Assembly: GCA_025765615.1 (NCBI GenBank)
Contig: JAIVFJ010000093.1
Location: 124,001-188,000 of the forward strand
DNA from: Zopfochytrium polystomum
Taxonomy: Eukaryota; Chytridiomycota; Chytridiomycetes; Chytridiales; Chytridiaceae
Direction of reading: 5' to 3'
DNA: 64,000 nucleotides
The notes under the pieces were generated by a model, which saw only the letters and a program-made list of their open reading frames with translations, was not told where the DNA came from and searched no databases. This document shows positions 25,323-39,684 of this stretch, piece by piece. Positions within the stretch are counted from its first letter, which is position 1, and each line of letters starts with the position of its first letter. Position numbers and translations under genes: made by a program.

Positions 25323-27188
25323 ATGTTTGCACCCCACAAGGAAGTGGTCCAAGCAGCTGAGACGTTCGTGCGCTCATCCCTCATCAGCAACGACGCCTCC
25401 CATGACTATGCCCATGTCGACCGGGTGCGGTCCTTGGCCCTGCACATCGCCGACACTGAGTCGCCTCCCCCAGACCGTCTCGTCGTTGAGCTCTCCGCCC
25501 TCTTCCACGATGTGTGCGACTACAAGTATATTGTAGGCAGCCAAATCCCAGCAACCACGGCTGCGCCGACTCCGGAAATTCAAGCCAAGGACACCATTGA
25601 GAGAGTCCTTAAATCGACCAACTGTGACCCTGATGTCATCCGTCGGGTAGTTTTTGTTATCTCCAACATCGGGTTCAAGAAAACTGCATTCATGGGCGAA
25701 GCGGACCGAAAGTCGTATTTGTCATCTTTAACCGTCGAGCTCAAATGCGTACAGGATGCTGACTACCTCGACGCTATTGGCGCAATCGGAATCGCGCGTT
25801 GCTTCACCTACAGCGGTCGAACTGGCCGCCCGATCTACGATGAGGGGTGGACTGGACAAAACGTGGCAAGGATCTCCGAGTCGGATTATGCTGACAGGTC
25901 CCGTGGATCCACAGTTGGCCACTTTTACGAAAAGCTGCTCACTTTGAAGGAAAGGATGCTTACGGCTGAGGGCAAAAGGGAAGCCGAGAAGAGGCACGCG
26001 GTTATGCAGTCCTATTTGGAGACTCTGGCAAGAGAGGTGTCGCCGTACCCATCTGTATCTGCCACATCCTCCACCACTCGCTTCCCCGTTATTGACATCA
26101 GCTCTCCCGACTATGACGATGTTGCGGCCCAGATTCGGGCAGCTTGCGAAGAGTGGGGTGCCTTTGCTGTGATCCGGCACGGTGTACCCCGTAAGGTCCA
26201 GCAGAATCTTGTCAAGTACGGAAAGCGGTTTTTCGAGCTGCCCCATGAGGAGAAGATGAAAATCTTCGTGGGGAAGGGCGGAGTGGCATGGCGCGGTTAC
26301 ATGTGGAAAGGCGGCGAGTACACTCACGGATCGGTAGACGCAAAAGAGGGTCTCTACATTGGTCCGGACCATCCCCCCACGCACCCTCGTGTTGTCGCGA
26401 AAACCCCGCTTTTTGGGATGAATCAGTGCCCAGACGACTCAATCCCCGAGCTGCGCAGCGCCATCGCCACGTATATTCACCACACGACACTCCTCGGCGA
26501 GCGCATCATGGATTTGATGTCCCACTCCCTCGGCCTTTCGGACGACCATCTCCGGCGTACGGTGACACTTTCGGAGCCGATCGCCCTCGTGCGACTGTTT
26601 TCCTACCCACCGACAACGTCACAATCCTCTGACACTGACGACGGCGGTGATTCATCATCTGGCAAAACCACGGACTTTGGAATCGGCCCGCACACGGACT
26701 ATGGCCTGCTCACAATGTTGTACCAAGACAGCCCCGGCCTGGAGTTTTTCCACGAGGGTAGCGGGACGTGGGTGTCCGCCCCGTTCCCAGCCTCGGGGGA
26801 GGAGGCAGACAACGACTTTGTGCTGTGCAACGTGGGCGACGTGCTGGACCGCCTTACATGCGGTCGCTTCCACAGCCCGCGGCACCGCGTTTTGAACAGG
26901 AACGCGAAGGCGCGCCTCAGCGTTCCGTTTTTCTTTGACCCGTCGTGGGACGCTGAGATGCGCCCGCTTCCCTTGGGGCATCTGCCACCGCTGTCGGAGG
27001 CCGATCAGCGCGCCGCCCACCTCCGTTGGGACGAGACGAGCATCCTGAAGTTTGAGGGACCGTACTCGAGCTTCCTCGCCAAGAAGGTCTCGAAAGTGTT
27101 TGCGGCCGTTCTCCCCGAGGAAGTGGTCGCGAAGCTGGAGACCACCAAGGGGCCCTCCACGCGGTTCCAGATCCCCATTCCGGTGTGA
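25323..27188 (+). CDS. HD-domain phosphohydrolase fused to 2-oxoglutarate/Fe(II) oxygenase
   Basis: One uninterrupted ORF of 621 residues. Residues about 5-235 are a complete HD-superfamily hydrolase of the YedJ/YpgQ type. His27 and His31 are in SHDYAHVDRVR, His62-Asp63 are in ALFHDVCDY, and the distal Asp is in QDADYLDAIGAIGIAR. The domain ends in the usual HFYEKLLTLKERM helix and its following helical tail. Residues about 253-610 are an isopenicillin N synthase-like oxygenase. It has the N-terminal DIOX segment FPVIDIS...EEWGAFAVIRHGVP, the iron ligands His457-x-Asp459 in GPHTDYGLLT and His521 in SPRHRVLN, and the 2-oxoglutarate-binding Arg531-x-Ser533 in ARLSVPFF. All catalytic residues are present in both halves, so both activities are plausible. 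The substrates are unknown. The short Ser/Thr linker and the single exon argue against two merged genes. I do not know this domain pairing as a described enzyme. Confidence 0.9.
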   Translation: MFAPHKEVVQAAETFVRSSLISNDASHDYAHVDRVRSLALHIADTESPPPDRLVVELSALFHDVCDYKYIVGSQIPATTAAPTPEIQAKDTIERVLKSTNCDPDVIRRVVFVISNIGFKKTAFMGEADRKSYLSSLTVELKCVQDADYLDAIGAIGIARCFTYSGRTGRPIYDEGWTGQNVARISESDYADRSRGSTVGHFYEKLLTLKERMLTAEGKREAEKRHAVMQSYLETLAREVSPYPSVSATSSTTRFPVIDISSPDYDDVAAQIRAACEEWGAFAVIRHGVPRKVQQNLVKYGKRFFELPHEEKMKIFVGKGGVAWRGYMWKGGEYTHGSVDAKEGLYIGPDHPPTHPRVVAKTPLFGMNQCPDDSIPELRSAIATYIHHTTLLGERIMDLMSHSLGLSDDHLRRTVTLSEPIALVRLFSYPPTTSQSSDTDDGGDSSSGKTTDFGIGPHTDYGLLTMLYQDSPGLEFFHEGSGTWVSAPFPASGEEADNDFVLCNVGDVLDRLTCGRFHSPRHRVLNRNAKARLSVPFFFDPSWDAEMRPLPLGHLPPLSEADQRAAHLRWDETSILKFEGPYSSFLAKKVSKVFAAVLPEEVVAKLETTKGPSTRFQIPIPV

Positions 27189-27903
27189 GACGCGCCGTGT
27201 CGTCAGGTAGGCCCTGTTTTTGTTTGTATGTGCTGATGGAAACGATGGGATCGACTGGGCAAGCTCGCACACAAGCCAATTTTGGTACTCACCCTCTTTC
27301 CGTCTGTCTGCTGGTCGTCAATCAAAGGCCATCTATCTGTTCAGTCCCCTCTCTTCTTCTATCCAAGCCACTCTGCTCGTCCACCTCAAACACATTTCGC
27401 GGCCCGTCTCATGTATAGCTATGTATTGATATCTTGACTCTTGTTTCTTGGCCCGATTGCTCGCCCCTCAAAGAAAGACTTTTCAAACACACCTCAAATA
27501 CACGGCATCACCTCTCAACAACAAAACGAAGCTCAATTTCAACAAATATCCTGAGCTGAGTGAGGGCCACGTATGTGTTTAATGTCTCTTTTCGGCCAGC
27601 CAAGTTGTTTAACGGGAAGGATATGTTTATTCGATTTTGATGCAGGAGGGAGGAATGTGTGTTTGTTGGGGCGGAGTGGCGTGCGACAACCAAAGCGGGA
27701 ACATGGAGAAAAAAAAAAGAAAAAAAAGAAAGAAAAAAAAATGGTGGGGGCAGGAGCATCCCCATATGAAAATTGTCAGGAGACCCACCGAGAAAAATAA
27801 AAATAAGAAAGGGGAGCAAACAAAAAACGAAAAGAAAAAACAGAAGAAAAAAAAAACAATAAGAATAGTTCTGCTGCAGCCAATTCATGCCTCAGCCAAT
27901 TAC
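27189..27903. other. convergent intergenic region
   Basis: Tail-to-tail spacer with purine-rich, A-rich tracts near 27700-27860. No gene supported. Confidence 0.6.
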
Positions 27904-30486
27904 TCACACCACCAGTGGTGGTGAACCAAAGTCTTCAGCCTCGCCCCAACGCGTCACGCTGTACTCTTCAATATGGGCGCTGTGACCGCGCATCGAGGCT
28001 TCCATTTCGGACTCCATCTCTTTGCAGAACTCGCTGGATGTTGGTGTGTTTTTTTTTGTTGTTAGTGCCGGTAGGAGGCAGTGTTGCGCGCAGGATTAGG
28101 AAATTTGGAGGAAGAACGAAAAATAAAAGGTAAGAAGATTTCAAACTAAATTACTCAACTCGAGCTGCAGGTCGTCCTCGTCAAAGCCAAAGGGGTTCTC
28201 GATGCAAGTTCCGATCGCCTGGACGCCGAGAAGAGTAAACGCCGCAAATGACAGTGTCGGTATTGAGTACCAACTGGGCAGAAGTTAACGAAAGTGGGAG
28301 AGAGGGAAAGACCGTTCCCCGTCAGCTACCTTCAATTTTGGAAAGGAAGTCGGGAACAGACAAATCTCTCGCTTACCCCATGGAAGTGACGATCTGGAAC
28401 GGCATCGCAAAGAGATATATCAGCATGGTCTGCTTCAAGTGCACTTTGTACGCGAGAGGCACGGGCGTTCCCCTGATGCGTTCGAAAGCGGTCAAGCACT
28501 CGGTCATCCCGTTGATCGCGGTCATCATGGCGCCATAGTGCGTGACTTCAATCATTTCTGGGGAAAATAAATTTAAAAAAAGAGGAGGGGATGGGCAAAA
28601 GAGGGCGCGCTTTGCACACCTTTTTGGCGACAGACTCGGCAATAGTCCATGAGATGCATGGAGATGAGCATAGGGATGTTGAACTTGGCAGCAATGTCTT
28701 TGTTTTGCTGGAATTCGGGGACGTGCATCAGGTACGGTGCCATGTCTTTGATCTTGCATTCCGAACCGAGAAGTCGGGGTGCGCAAGTTTAGCAGAGAAA
28801 TTTTTGGCGCAAAATTGAATCGGGAAGGTATCTTTATCAAACCTTAACGCCAGGTTGATCGCGAAGTCGGTGCTACAGGAATATCATGGGCCAACAGAGA
28901 AAAACCTGGAAGTCAATAGAAGACCACGGTGCAGCGGAGGGAAAGAATAGCACGATTGTTGAAACTTCTCACCTTGACTGCTTTGGCGAAGGCCAGAGTA
29001 AGATGGACGGCACCCTGCTTCTTGTGATTCTCGCTCTCTTCGCCTTTGGTGTCCACACAGACCCAAATATTCCGGCTAAGGTTACGACAGTGAGCGCTGA
29101 GTGTGCTCCACGTCTTCCGGGCTTCCCAGTATCTGTCGTATGCAGTGTTCGTCCGGAACGACAGGAGCAAACTGAGGACTGAAAGCGATTTGCAAGAATG
29201 AAATAGTAAGAAGTACTGGGACTGGCGGTCTGGGTGGAACTAACCCACTGTCACGACGGTAATGAGCCCCGAAGTGGTTCCCATAAAGGCGAAGGTAGGC
29301 GACAACATGTAGAGGCAGGTTACCAGTACTCCCCACAGCGTAAGCAAAACCCAAGGAATGATGATGACAGATGCTATGGAGGACTTGAATCGAAACATGT
29401 CTCGCCATCGGTCTACCGAGAGTCGGAGGATTGGACAAGTTTTGGACTTTTCAGACAAACACTGCGCCAAGGAAACAACACCTCACACAGCCACAGACGC
29501 GCACACACGCAAACTCAACTGTCCGCGAAGTTCAGTATCTTCACATGGTGGGTCTTCTTCACCGTCTTGTAGTGGACAAGAGAGCCAGACTCTGCCAAGA
29601 AGGCCTCAACGGTCCGTCCATTGAACCGGCGGGAGGTCGTCGCGCTGGTGGAAGGGCGACGCCAGAGCCCGCCGCTCGCTTTACTCGCCCGACTCGCATT
29701 GGTGGGATCACGGGAGCGCATGCTGAGGCTGCGATTAGGGGAGGCCTGCGTGCCGACTCCAGTGGGTTGCGGGGCGCCATCGGCGATGGGGGAGGTGGCG
29801 GTCAAATCAGCATCTTGTAGGATTGGGCTCAGGCCGGCAACCATGAAGGCTCCCTCGTCTTCCTTTTCCTCGACAAGCGGGCCCTCCGTGTGGGCGCGGG
29901 AACGTGCGCCACCGGACCTCGTGCCGGCCGGATCGGCTTGGTCCATGAAGCGTACCGACGAAGCCTTGGATGGAGTCTTGCGCATAGTTGGAGGCAACGA
30001 GGGAGCCGAGGTGGATACTGGAAGGGGAGGGTAAACATTGTTGGTGGTCGGAGACGACGCCGCCGACGAAGGGAGCGGCTGGACAGGGGGTATATGCGGG
30101 GCGGCGAAATCTTGGCGACGCGGGGAACTTGGAAGCGACGACGAGGAGGGCTGCGGTGGTTGTGCTGTCGTCGTGGGCATTGAGCGAGCTAGGGTGGGGC
30201 GAAGGATGCTGCGTGGTGTGGTCGGAGAAGAGTTTGGGGAGAACGAGGCTCGCGCGGGAAGTTGGGGAGAGCCAGCAGCAGGAGCTGAGCCCGGCAAGGA
30301 GTGAAAAGCGCCAGTTGAGGCGGCCGGACCGGCGGCAGCGGACACTGCGCCGGCGTCGACAAAGGGTGGCGAGGTAGATTCGTCCGGGAACACTGGTGGC
30401 GGTACTTCTGCCGCCGTTGATGGAGAAGGAGCCGGTCGGGCGGCAGTGCCGTCGACGGTCGTTGACGAGGAGGCGGTTGAGGGCAT
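27904..30486 (-). CDS. bestrophin-family (UPF0187) anion channel with long disordered N-terminus
   Basis: Eight exons on the minus strand: 29520..30486, 29245..29412, 28973..29178, 28843..28872 (30 nt), 28620..28752, 28377..28557, 28160..28273 and 27904..28033. All junctions are GT-AG and the frame is continuous, giving 642 residues. The core begins with RWRDMFRFKSS and a hydrophobic helix. The family signature SFRTNTAYDRYWEARKTW is next, then AFAKAVKHRLR and DMAPYLMHVPEF. Further on come TAFERIRGTPVPLAYKVHL, a membrane segment, and the C-terminal NPFGFDEDDLQLDEFC, the conserved acidic tail motif. Bestrophin-like proteins form homopentameric chloride or anion channels. Residues 1 to about 320 are Ser/Pro/Ala/Thr-rich and likely disordered. 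The ATG at 30486 is the first in frame; the frame stays open to 30633 through a Lys/Arg run encoded by a TTC repeat on the plus strand, so an upstream exon is possible. Confidence 0.88.
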
Positions 30487-30902
30487 CGGGGCTGCGGCGG
30501 AGCGGTTCTTCTTCTTCTTCTTCTTCTTCGTCTTCTTCTTCTTTCTTCTTCTTGGCGCCGAGGCGGCTGTGCGTCGTCGTCGTCCGGCTGCTGCTGGTGA
30601 GGCCGACGGCGACGTCGCGCGGGTTGGTCGCAAGAAGGGGAAAGAAGGGAAAGGGAAAGGGAATGGGGCGCCACTGATCCGTCCATGTCAGAGGCGTTGT
30701 CAGTCTGTCTCTGTGACATCTGTCTTTCTGTCTCTCGGTCTCTCTCGGTCGGTCTCCCGCATTCCATCTCCACCGAGCATCTGTCTGACTGTCTGTCGGT
30801 CTGCCTCTGTGTCTGCATGGATGTCTGTCTGTCTGTCTCTTGTCTGTCTTGCAAAAGCGAGACAACAACAACAGCACAGCCCGGACCTGAAATCGGAACG
30901 CG

Positions 30903-30939
<37 letters not shown>

Positions 30940-31294
30940 TCGCGCCCGTTTGCTTTCCTTTCCCTTTCCCTTTCCTTTTGGCCTCCCGCCCGCCCCGCCT
31001 TGCCGCGGCCGCGTATCGCTCGCTCTCCCCCTTTTTCTTTCGTCACCCACCCAAGCCTTCTGCCCGTCGCGGGAAGCGGGGCACAGACGCGCATTTGGTG
31101 TCAATAATATGTTTCCGCGGTTCACGTCGAAGCGAAACTGGTGTGTGTGGGGAGCGCAATAGATTGGAGGACAAAGGAATGGGTTTGCATGCTCCAGGAA
31201 GAATAAGAAGAGGAGGAAGGAAGGAAGGACGGAAGCAAAAGGAGACGGCGACGAAGGACAAGACGATAAAAACGACAGTGCCAAAGAGTAGCAG
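30487..31294. other. low-complexity spacer
   Basis: Contains a TTC/TCT repeat (about 30505-30550), a TCTG/TCTC-rich tract (about 30700-30845) and a run of 34 A (about 30903-30936). Overlapping ORFs are translations of these repeats. No gene supported. Confidence 0.65.
30903..30936. repeat. poly-A tract of about 34 nt
   Basis: Homopolymer A run directly followed by the G-C-T-T of a coding-like but unsupported stretch. Confidence 0.9.
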
Positions 31295-34174
<2,880 letters not shown>

Positions 34175-34671
34175 TTATTTGTGGCAGGGGCAAGGTGAGG
34201 TTGGCGCCCGGTGAGTGACGACTTTCCGCCGGTCTCGCCGTCGTGGAGGCCCGTTGCGTTTGTGTCGTAGGGAGGGCAGGAGTCGGCGGTGGTGGGGAGC
34301 GTCGGAGAGTTTGAGGGGCCGAGGGCGAAAGAGAATGGTTGTCAGGGGAGGGAACGGATTTCTTCTTGCGCAAGAAAGACTGCCATTTGAACTGCAGAAT
34401 GCACGTCAAACAACTTTATATTTTGCCGTGTAATATGTTCGACCCGCGTAGCCGTCGGAAATGGAGACGACGACGGAAGCAATGGGAACCACTGTGGCTA
34501 CTTCTTTCATTTCCCCTTTTCTCCCTTTTCTTTACAGTATTTCATTTTTTTGGGTTGTTAATGCTACTTGTGCAGCTCGCTAAGTAGTAGCGTATGGGGC
34601 AAGCAGCCAACGCCCACTCTCAACTGCTATGAGTGAAAGAACAGGCAGGGCGGCACGTAGAATGCGCCTGT

Positions 34672-34672
<1 letters not shown>

Positions 34673-34710
<38 letters not shown>
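34673..34710. repeat. poly-C tract, 38 nt
   Basis: Uninterrupted run of C. Runs of this length are hard to sequence, so the exact count is unreliable. Confidence 0.9.
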
Positions 34711-34712
<2 letters not shown>

Positions 34713-34835
34713 TGAAGCAAAGAAAGTTTGGTCGGGTATTATTTGACACTGCACCTACCTCCTTGTTGAGATAGTCGGAAGGAGGGAGGGAGGGAGGGTG
34801 CAAGCGAGGAGCTCGCAGTGTCGATGGAGAGAGTG

Positions 34836-34984
<149 letters not shown>

Positions 34985-35001
34985 ATCAATCACCGTCAAT
35001 C

Positions 35002-36198
35002 ATGCTGGCGCCAGCACCGCGGGTGACTGCTGCCGCCGCCGCCGCCGCCCGGACGGCCCACCACACTGCCACTACCACCAACCTGCTGCTTCTGCTGGCG
35101 GGCCCGTCCGCCGCCGTCGTGCTTCCCTCCTCGCTCTGGCGGCACATGCAGCAGCGCTCCTTCCATGCAGCACCAAGTGCATCCGCAGCCGCAGTAGCAT
35201 CGACCCGCCAAGGACCGATCGCCGTGAGCGCCGGCCCCTCATCCGCGCGTTCCTCCTTCGCTGCTGCTGCTGCTGCCCCTGCTGCTGCTGCTTTCGGTTC
35301 CCACCTCCACCACCACTACCAGCACCGCCCCAGCGAGTACCGATACGCTCAACCCATCCTCCCTCTTTTCCGCCCCACCAATTTCCGACTTCTCGTCGGC
35401 GCCGCGGCCGCACAATGCCCGCCGTCGTTGTCGCTTGCCCGCCACCTGTCCTCGTCTTCCGCCGCGGCCCAAGCCCGCCTTGTCCGCGACGACAGCACGC
35501 GCCGCCTCTCCCCCGTTGTGGCACCCGTTCCAAACGGCAGTCCCATGCGCGACGATCCCCGTCGGTGCGCATCCCCTTCCGCTGTCAACTACTCCTCCTC
35601 CTCCGTCGGCTCCCCGCGAAAGGCAGGAGGGGGCGTGCAGCCACCCCCACCTGCAGCGGAGGACGACGGCTCGGACGACGCAGGCAACGCGGGGGAGCCC
35701 CCCAAGCGCGGGTTCAGGGCGCTCACGCGCGAGTTTGGCCCTATCGCCTTGGGCGTGTACCTGTGCGTCACGTCGGTCTTTTTCGTTGGATGCCTGACGT
35801 CCATCTACGTCATTGGAATCGACCGCGACTCGATCCTGGCCGTCCTCAAGAGGGCCAAGGCTCTGGTCGGGCTCAGCGACAAGAAGAAGGACGCCGAGGA
35901 GGCTGCAGAGGAGGCCGAAAACAAGAAGCACATTAAGGAGGGCGCCCGCAGCTTTATGGACGTGCTGCCGGACTGGCTAAAGACGCCTGCCGTGCAAACA
36001 CTGGCCACCAACGTCCTCTTGGCCATGGCCATGACCAAGCTGTTCCTGCCCATCAAGCTGACCATTGTCGCCTTCCTGACTCCGACCGTGGCGCGGCGGC
36101 TCAGAAGCATGGGCTTTGACTTTGGGACGAGGGGATACAGGGAGATGGCGCGAGACGCGAGTGGTCGCGTGAAGGAGCGGCTCAAGAAGAACCAGTAG
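35002..36198 (+). CDS. DUF1279 (FAM210-like) mitochondrial membrane protein
   Basis: A single-exon protein of 398 residues. The frame is open further upstream only through the GA repeat, so I took the first ATG after it, at 35002. Residues 1 to about 230 are Ala/Ser/Arg-rich with few acids near the start, which is compatible with a mitochondrial presequence. They are followed by a Pro/Asp/Glu-rich stretch. The DUF1279 domain begins with FRALTREFGPIALGVYLCV and a first hydrophobic helix (VTSVFFVGCLTSIYVIGI). A charged helix (KKKDAEEAAEEAENKK) follows, then a second hydrophobic segment (LLAMAMTKLFLPIKLTIVAF) and TPTVARRLRSMGF. The protein ends with a basic helix. FAM210A/B relatives sit in the mitochondrial inner membrane and affect mitochondrial translation and metabolism (family knowledge). 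The charged helix between the two membrane segments is longer than I would expect. Confidence 0.82.
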   Translation: MLAPAPRVTAAAAAAARTAHHTATTTNLLLLLAGPSAAVVLPSSLWRHMQQRSFHAAPSASAAAVASTRQGPIAVSAGPSSARSSFAAAAAAPAAAAFGSHLHHHYQHRPSEYRYAQPILPLFRPTNFRLLVGAAAAQCPPSLSLARHLSSSSAAAQARLVRDDSTRRLSPVVAPVPNGSPMRDDPRRCASPSAVNYSSSSVGSPRKAGGGVQPPPPAAEDDGSDDAGNAGEPPKRGFRALTREFGPIALGVYLCVTSVFFVGCLTSIYVIGIDRDSILAVLKRAKALVGLSDKKKDAEEAAEEAENKKHIKEGARSFMDVLPDWLKTPAVQTLATNVLLAMAMTKLFLPIKLTIVAFLTPTVARRLRSMGFDFGTRGYREMARDASGRVKERLKKNQ

Positions 36199-36304
36199 AA
36201 CGAAAACTGCATTCGGCTGCGGAACACCAGCACACGAACATGTTTTTGTTGCCTTTGCACCCACGTCTAACGCTTAAACCGCACTGATTGGCTAACCTTG
36301 CAAC

Positions 36305-36340
<36 letters not shown>

Positions 36341-36421
36341 CGAATGTGCGTATATATTTTTTTTTTCCCGTTCCAAACACCAAGAGCCGTGCACGGCACG
36401 GCTCTCCTCCCGTCAGCCGTC

Positions 36422-39006
36422 CTACACTTGGAACACTGCGGCGCAGTCCGCGTTGTTCACTTTTCGCAGGTTCGGAGACAGCTTCAAGCTGATGACAGCC
36501 CCCTTGTCGTCGCCCACCAAGAGTATCGGATCGAATTTGTTAAACACGCAGTGCGTCAACTTGGCCTTCCGGACGACCTGCTGCTCGCAGATGGGTTCGT
36601 ACTTGTTTTCGTTCAGGTCGTACACGAAGACCTGCAAGAATAGGAAATCAGAGAGAGGGGGGTGAAACAAGAGGTCATTCAGTTGTTGGCCGAGGGGTTT
36701 CCGAATTAAGAGCCTTTTGGGAGACCAATTCATCCCCGAAAACGCTGTTCCCCACCTTTCCCTCGGCCGTGACAGCCGCAAAAACGGTCGACGAGTAAGG
36801 GGCCCACGCGACGTCGCCGACGGGTCCGTTCAAATCAAACGTCGCGAGCGGCTTGTCCTTGGTGTGGTCCCACAGCTTGACCGTCCAGTCCGCACTCGCC
36901 GAGAGGAAAACGTTGCCGTGGAACGGGTTGAACCGAACCGTGTACACAGCCATTTGATGGTCCTGGAGCACATCGAAAGAGTGTTAAATAATGCAGAGGC
37001 GGAAACCGAAAACACTCTGCAAGAAGAAGAAAGAAAGAAAGAAAGAAAGAAAAGAACCCGCTTACGTCGTAGGACATGAGGTACTGATTGTTGTACGTGA
37101 TCGAGCATTTGTGGATGACGCCGTCCTCGGTGCCGACCACAAAGAGGTGCTCGATCTTTTTATGAAAGTCAAAGCAGCAGCCGCCAGAGAGATTGAAAAT
37201 CGTCCCGTCGTCGGTGTTGACGTTGTCAAAGGTCCGGGTGGGATCGTACTTGAGCCGAATCACGTCCTGGAGTGTGACGCGAAAAGTTTTTTTTTTTTTT
37301 TTAAAAAACAACAGAAAAAAAAAGAAGAAGATTGGCGGCAAGGGGCGCAGACAGTTTTTGAGTTTAGCCCGTTGCGCCGTCATTTCTTTTTTTTTTTTTG
37401 AAAAAATAAATGGCGTGGGCGGCGCGCCTCACCGTTGAAGTCAATTCGTTCTGGACAAGGGTCCACTGGGTCACGCGGCCGTCGGAGGACACGGAATAAA
37501 AGTTTGCGTTGTCGTCGAGGTCGTCTTTTTGCCAGCACACCTGGACTCGACGGAGTGTATTTCTTTCAGTGTGACGTGCAGAAGAATAACAAAAAAAAAA
37601 AATAGGGGGCGTGAAGCCGTGTCCCTTGAGGGAACACACACCTGCCAGACTGGATCCGAGTGCTTCCCGCTCTTTGATGTGGACTTGTAGATGAGCGGAT
37701 CCGTCTTCTTTTGCATATTGTACACTTGAACCGTCCCGTCGTACAGCCCGACCGCGAGCATCGAAGGGTGCTATGACGTCAAACCGAAGGCGGGTGAAGG
37801 GCCAAGCGCAACAGCGCGAACCGTCAAAAAGCCAGAAATAGAATTAAAAAAAAAAAGAGGAAATTCCCTTTCAAAACGTGCCCACACCTGAGGATGAAAG
37901 TCGAGGCACATAACCCCGGACTCTGTCGTGTAGAGGTACTCGGGGTACGACGGGTTCTTGAGCGTGAAGCACGCAATCATCCCCGGCCCTTGCTTGGAAA
38001 AGTCGTAGGACCCGTATCCGACCGAAAACAGGTCCGTGTTCTCGGGGTTCCAGCAGACGGAGGTCACCTGCTTTTTCTTGTCCTTTTCGCAAACAAACTT
38101 CCAAAGGGGAAGCAGCGTGCCGGCTGGTTTTTAACAGAGGTTTGTGGAATCGGGGGGAGGTAATTTTTGTGTGAGGGAGGGGGTCGGAAGAGGGAGGGGG
38201 AGGGGACAGTGCAAAAACAGCAGTTAGAGGATTTGTTTGCGCGCGAAATTTCGAACGGTTCCATCGAAAATAGCGATTCACGCCGTACTTTTCTTCTCAT
38301 TCAGCTCGTCAGACGCGTCTTCCCAGTACTTGTAGTCCTGCGCGATATCGTCAAACGTGTTTTGGTTTGCCATTCTCTCGATGATGATCAACGCCTTCTT
38401 CAGCTCTGCATTCTTGTGGTAAACGTCTTCGCTGTGCGATTCTGTCGGCAGGATGTTCTTGTCCTCGTCTTTGTGCCCTTTGGCTCCCGCCGCGTTCCCT
38501 GCCTGGCTCGAGTCCGTCAAAACAAACGGAGACGCTTAGCATTTGCAACTCAAGCACGGAAAATTACCTTGGATTTGTCCTTTGTCACCTTCTCCTTTTG
38601 TTGCAAGTCTTCCATGTAAGCATCAAATATGGACCACTGGTTGACTGTATAATTGAACGTTTTCTGAGGTGGGGGCTCTGTGTTTGTTGATCGCTCCTGC
38701 AAGTCCGCAAGTCAGTAACAGTTCGAAAAAAAAAACAGGGACGCATAAATTGCACTGACGAACCCGGTATGGATTGTTGACGGTTTGGGCCGCTCTCTCG
38801 CTAAAGTTGAACTGATTTCGAAGAGGCCCTTTCGACTCGCCCTCACCCTCGCCGCCTCCGATTCCTGCGAGACCACCGAACGCCTTGCTTCCTTCTCCCG
38901 TTCCATCGCCGTTGCCCGAGTCATCGCCTTTATACACAAGATACCTTTGAACGCAGACGGACCAGTGAGTTTGCAGAACCGTTTGCGGGCACTGGCGCGC
39001 GAGACC

Positions 39007-39048
<42 letters not shown>

Positions 39049-39490
39049 GCGTTACCCGTCAAACTCAAAGTGCACCACGAAATGATCCACGTTTGGGCTT
39101 GCTTTAAACACTCGCTCCTTGTTGTTGTAGCGGGCGATATTTTGCGGGGCATGCGGATTGTTGGCGTTTAGGATGCGCGTGAACTCTTCATTCAGCTCCT
39201 GCTCGGTGAGTTGAAGCTGGCCCGGCGGTTTCAACAGAACTTTGGGCTAAACGAATTTTTTTTTTTTTTGTTCCCGGCTTCGGTAAGCAAGAACAGTCGC
39301 GGAAAACATTCGGTTTTAAGAGAAAACTCGATCCCGTTACCGGTAGCCAGTCCTCTCCTCCTGCTGCTCCTGCGTCCCCCGACTGCGGATCACCAGAGGC
39401 TGACTTTAGAGAGTGGGTGGAGAGGGACCTCGCGGCCAGCTGCGAAGGGTTCTGAAGGTCCTTGTCCTTCCCGCGCCTCTGCGACTTCAT
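36422..39490 (-). CDS. axonemal outer-arm dynein intermediate chain (DNAI1/IC1 type)
   Basis: Eleven exons on the minus strand: 39341..39490, 39056..39246, 38764..38944, 38568..38696, 38289..38502, 37888..38123, 37642..37770, 37433..37540, 37066..37266, 36756..36962 and 36422..36631. The product has 651 residues, near the usual length. The N-terminal half has the IC pattern [35 protein letters not shown] and the [13 protein letters not shown] segment. A helix follows, with [23 protein letters not shown] repeats then include [46 protein letters not shown] [15 protein letters not shown] and [16 protein letters not shown]. The sequence GYGSYDF is typical of axonemal IC1 rather than cytoplasmic dynein IC. 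The protein anchors outer dynein arms in motile flagella. Its presence is strong evidence for a flagellated life stage. Confidence 0.95.
39008..39045. repeat. poly-A tract (poly-T on the sense strand) inside a dynein IC intron
   Basis: About 38 nt homopolymer lying in the intron 38945..39055; on the sense strand it is a T run following the donor. Confidence 0.9.
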
Positions 39491-39615
39491 TTTGCGGTAA
39501 ATGAAGAGTAGGATGGCCAACGCTGGCCGAAGCTGGGGCTCTTTGGCTAGTTGCTGCTGTAGCTTGCAAGGCGATCAGGCTTGCTCGGATAACGATCTGC
39601 AGTTGGGCGCTACTA

Positions 39616-39646
<31 letters not shown>

Positions 39647-39684
39647 CCCAGACAATTCCTGATATTTTTGCCCTTAATGCGCCT

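Noticed and set aside
36305..36340. Possible functional element in the GT repeat downstream of the FAM210-like gene
   Set aside because: Plain (GT)n microsatellite in a short convergent spacer; nothing else supports a function.
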